Shown: one piece after another, positions 62,084-64,000 of the stretch
How the letters are laid out: each line of letters starts with the position of its first letter
Position numbering within the stretch: the first letter of the stretch is position 1
Assembly: GCF_021277265.1 (NCBI RefSeq)
Contig: NZ_JAJSOH010000017.1
Coordinates: 124,001 to 188,000 of the forward strand
Length of the DNA: 64,000 nucleotides
Source of the DNA: Kineosporia rhizophila
GTDB lineage: Bacteria > Actinomycetota > Actinomycetes > Actinomycetales > Kineosporiaceae
Direction of reading: 5' to 3'
Translations under genes and position numbers: made by a program
Notes under the pieces: generated by a model
Told to the model about the DNA's origin: nothing
Databases searched by the model: none
Seen by the model: the letters and a program-made list of their open reading frames with translations, nothing else

Positions 62084-62106
62084 TTTGTGCGAACTTTTGT
62101 GCGAAC
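62084..62106. repeat. Direct repeat between argR and argH
   Basis: TTTGTGCGAAC occurs at 62084-62094 and 62096-62106, 12 bp apart, 19 bp before argH. Confidence 0.7.
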
Positions 62107-62124
62107 CGATCTAAGGAGCAAGCC

Positions 62125-63555
62125 GTGACCGCCGAGCCCAAGGTCCTGTGGGGTTCACGTTTCAGCGCCGGCCCGGCCGACGCCATGTTCGCGTTGTCCG
62201 TCTCGACCCACTTCGACTGGCGCCTGGCCCGTTACGACCTGGCCGGCTCGCGCGCCCACGCCCGGGCGCTGAACCGGGCCGGGCTGCTGACCGACGAGGA
62301 CCTGGCCGGCCTGCTGGCCGGGATCGACGGCCTGGACGCCGACGTGGCCTCGGGTGCGGTCGGCCCGGCCCCGCACGACGAGGACGTGCACTCCGCCCTG
62401 GAGCGCATCCTGATCGAGCGGCTCGGGCCGGAGCTGGGCGGGCGGCTGCGGGCCGGGCGCTCGCGCAACGACCAGATCGCCACCCTGCTGCGGATGTTCC
62501 TGCGCGACCACGCCCGGGTGGTGGCCAACCTGCTGCTCGACCTGGCCGAGGCGCTGGCCGCACAGGCCGCCGCGCACCCGACCGCGCCGATGCCCGGCCG
62601 CACCCACATGCAGCACGCCCAGCCGGTGCTGCTGGCCCACCACCTGCTGGCCCGGGCCTGGCCGCTGCTGCGCGACGTGGACCGGCTGCGCGACTTCGAC
62701 CGCCGGGCCGCGGTCTCGCCCTACGGATCGGGTGCGCTGGCCGGATCTACGCTGGGCCTCGACCCCGAAGCCGTCGCCACCGACCTGGGTTTCCGCGCCT
62801 CGGTGCCGAACTCCATCGACGGCACCGCCTCCCGCGACCTGGGCGCCGAATTCGCCTTCGTGGCCGCGATGGTCGGGGTGGACATCTCCGGCCTGGCCGA
62901 GGACGTGATCATCTGGGCCACCAAGGAGTTTTCCTTCGTGACCCTCGACGACGCCTGGTCGACCGGCTCGAGCATCATGCCGCAGAAGAAGAACCCGGAC
63001 GTGGCCGAGCTGACCCGGGGCAAGGCCGGCCGGCTGATCGGAGACCTGGCCGGGTTGCTGGGCACGCTCAAGGCCCTGCCCTTGGCCTACAACCGGGACC
63101 TGCAGGAGGACAAGGAGCCGGTCTTCGACGCGGCCGACACCCTCGAGGTGGTCCTGCCCGCCCTGGTCGGCATGGTCTCCACCCTGGTCTTCCACACCGA
63201 GCGGATGGCCGAGCTCGCCCCGCAGGGCTTCGCCCTGGCCACCGACATCGCCGAGTGGCTGGTGCGGCAGCGGGTGCCGTTCCGCGACGCCCACGAGATC
63301 GCCGGGGCCTGCGTGCAGCGCTGCGAGCAGCGGGCCGCCGCCGAGGGCCGTCCGGTGGAGCTGTGGGACCTGACCGACGAGGACCTGGCCGCGGTCTCGC
63401 CGCACCTCACGCCGGACGTGCGCGCTGTGCTTAACGTCGAGGGTGCCCTGGCTTCGCGCGACGGCCGGGGCGGCACCTCGCCGCGCCGGGTCGCGGAGCA
63501 GATGGCAGAGCTGGCTGCGGAGATCAAGAGCCTGCGGGAGTGGGCCACCAACTGA
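62125..63555 (+). CDS. argH: Argininosuccinate lyase ArgH
   Basis: 476 residues, fumarase/aspartase superfamily. Conserved: LWGSRFSAGPADAM near the start, HSALERILIERLG, RSRNDQIATLLRMFLRD, GRTHMQHAQPVLLAHHLLA and the signature GSSIMPQKKNPDVAEL. It cleaves argininosuccinate to arginine and fumarate. The start is GTG 62125 with AAGGAG 6 nt upstream. argG, often between argR and argH, is missing here. Confidence 0.97.
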   Translation: MTAEPKVLWGSRFSAGPADAMFALSVSTHFDWRLARYDLAGSRAHARALNRAGLLTDEDLAGLLAGIDGLDADVASGAVGPAPHDEDVHSALERILIERLGPELGGRLRAGRSRNDQIATLLRMFLRDHARVVANLLLDLAEALAAQAAAHPTAPMPGRTHMQHAQPVLLAHHLLARAWPLLRDVDRLRDFDRRAAVSPYGSGALAGSTLGLDPEAVATDLGFRASVPNSIDGTASRDLGAEFAFVAAMVGVDISGLAEDVIIWATKEFSFVTLDDAWSTGSSIMPQKKNPDVAELTRGKAGRLIGDLAGLLGTLKALPLAYNRDLQEDKEPVFDAADTLEVVLPALVGMVSTLVFHTERMAELAPQGFALATDIAEWLVRQRVPFRDAHEIAGACVQRCEQRAAAEGRPVELWDLTDEDLAAVSPHLTPDVRAVLNVEGALASRDGRGGTSPRRVAEQMAELAAEIKSLREWATN

Positions 63556-63618
63556 GGCCGAACCGTGATCAAACCCGTTCCGCCGGTGCCGGATTCGATC
63601 AGCGCGGGTGAGCGGTAA

Positions 63619-63695
63619 CGCGGAGGGTCCACGGCGGCAGATTGTGACAACCGGTCAGTGTTGTTACGCAAAGCTACCGCCGTGAACCCTCCGCG
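63619..63695 (+). terminator. Large stem-loop after argH
   Basis: 19-bp arms at 63619-63637 and 63677-63695 with one mismatch. They enclose 39 nt that can form a second stem (GTGACAAC with GTTGTTAC). It starts 63 bp after the argH stop. It is larger than a usual terminator. Confidence 0.6.
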
Positions 63696-63900
63696 AAACA
63701 TTTCTGAAATAGCAAAACGGCTGTGCAGCAAGGGGTTTGGCTGAACCCGGCAAAATGGTGTCTTTACGTCTGTGGGAGCAGGGGTAAGACTGGGCCCTGC
63801 GTGGGTCGCAATGGCGCGGTCCACGCATCAGACTCACCTCCCATCTCGTCGAACAGCCGCCCGCAGCGCGCTATTACGAGCCGCAGGAGATTGCGATCAG

Positions 63901-63978
63901 ATGGCCCTGATGAAGGGTCTGTTCGTGGTGCCCGCAAGTGCTGGAACTCCGGGAGCGCTCCCGGTCACCAGGCCCTAG
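63901..63978 (+). CDS. Possible 25-residue small ORF
   Basis: ATG 63901 has AGGAG about 11 nt upstream. The frame encodes MALMKGLFVVPASAGTPGAL and a few more residues, ending in TAG that forms part of the TAGCAT box of the next gene. It could be a leader peptide or chance. Confidence 0.25.
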   Translation: MALMKGLFVVPASAGTPGALPVTRP

Positions 63979-63981
63979 CAT
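63976..63981 (+). promoter_or_regulatory. Leaderless -10 box for the gene at the right edge
   Basis: TAGCAT, 7 nt before GTG 63989, identical in spacing to hisD, hisC and hisH. Confidence 0.5.
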
Positions 63982-63988
63982 CGCCGTC

Positions 63989-64000
63989 GTGCCCACCGCC
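63989..64000 (+). CDS. Start of a truncated gene (product unknown)
   Basis: Only four codons (GTG CCC ACC GCC) lie in the window. Called because the TANNNT-N7-GTG pattern matches other leaderless genes here. The product cannot be told. Confidence 0.4.

Larger units (their letters stand above)
63556..63988. other. Region after argH
   Basis: Contains a large stem-loop (63619-63695) and a 25-codon frame (63901-63978). No longer gene is supported. Confidence 0.55.

Overview
The window is a contiguous piece of a very GC-rich chromosome with the gene orders, start-codon habits and promoters of an Actinomycetota. Supporting points are mraZ to ftsZ followed by sepF, yggT and divIVA, the bifunctional HisA/PriA, an infC that starts with ATC, and many leaderless genes with a TANNNT box 6-9 nt before the start codon. 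A member of or near the Kineosporiales is a guess from general impression only. There is no prophage, IS element, CRISPR array, rRNA or tRNA.

Layout. 1-3935 (minus): a transglutaminase/DUF58/MoxR trio, the first gene running off the left edge. 4401-20039: the division and cell-wall cluster mraZ, rsmH, ftsL, ftsI, murE, mraY, murD-like, ftsW, murG, murC, ftsQ, ftsZ. 20049-25091: a YggS-type PLP protein, sepF, yggT, divIVA, a DksA-type zinc-finger protein, lspA and an RluD-type pseudouridine synthase. 25394-28927: dnaE. 29029-43318: a histidine gene set (hisD, hisC, hisB, hisH, hisA) interrupted by a DUF1697 gene, a TetR gene, an unknown gene and a lysR/sdhCAB block. 43324-47878: an SseB-like protein, a large HTH-ATPase regulator and a methyltransferase. 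48351-51438: infC, rpmI, rplT and a SpoU rRNA methyltransferase. 51526-55127: pheST. 55260-55643: a small secreted protein. 55795-63555: argC, an ACT-domain gene, argJBDF, argR and argH. A leaderless gene starts at 63989 and leaves the window.

The most unusual observation is in the cell-wall cluster. No murF lies between murE and mraY, and the gene in the murD position is a full-length intact reading frame in which nearly every catalytic residue of MurD is replaced or deleted, including the P-loop Ser/Thr, the Mg-binding Glu, the His, the carbamylated Lys and the SKATN Lys. MurC, MurE, MraY and MurG in the same operon keep theirs. The MurD-position protein looks like a pseudoenzyme kept in frame by a chain of 4-bp gene overlaps, so working MurD and MurF should be encoded elsewhere.

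Other points of interest: four MraZ boxes phased at exactly 10 bp; a set of leaderless promoters; a CASTOR-like ACT protein inside the arginine operon; a 42-bp minisatellite that grew out of the 3' end of a membrane-protein gene; a 42-bp repeat inside an oversized IF3; several intergenic 17/18-bp arrays; and two distant terminator hairpins sharing the core GGACGTYTGTG.
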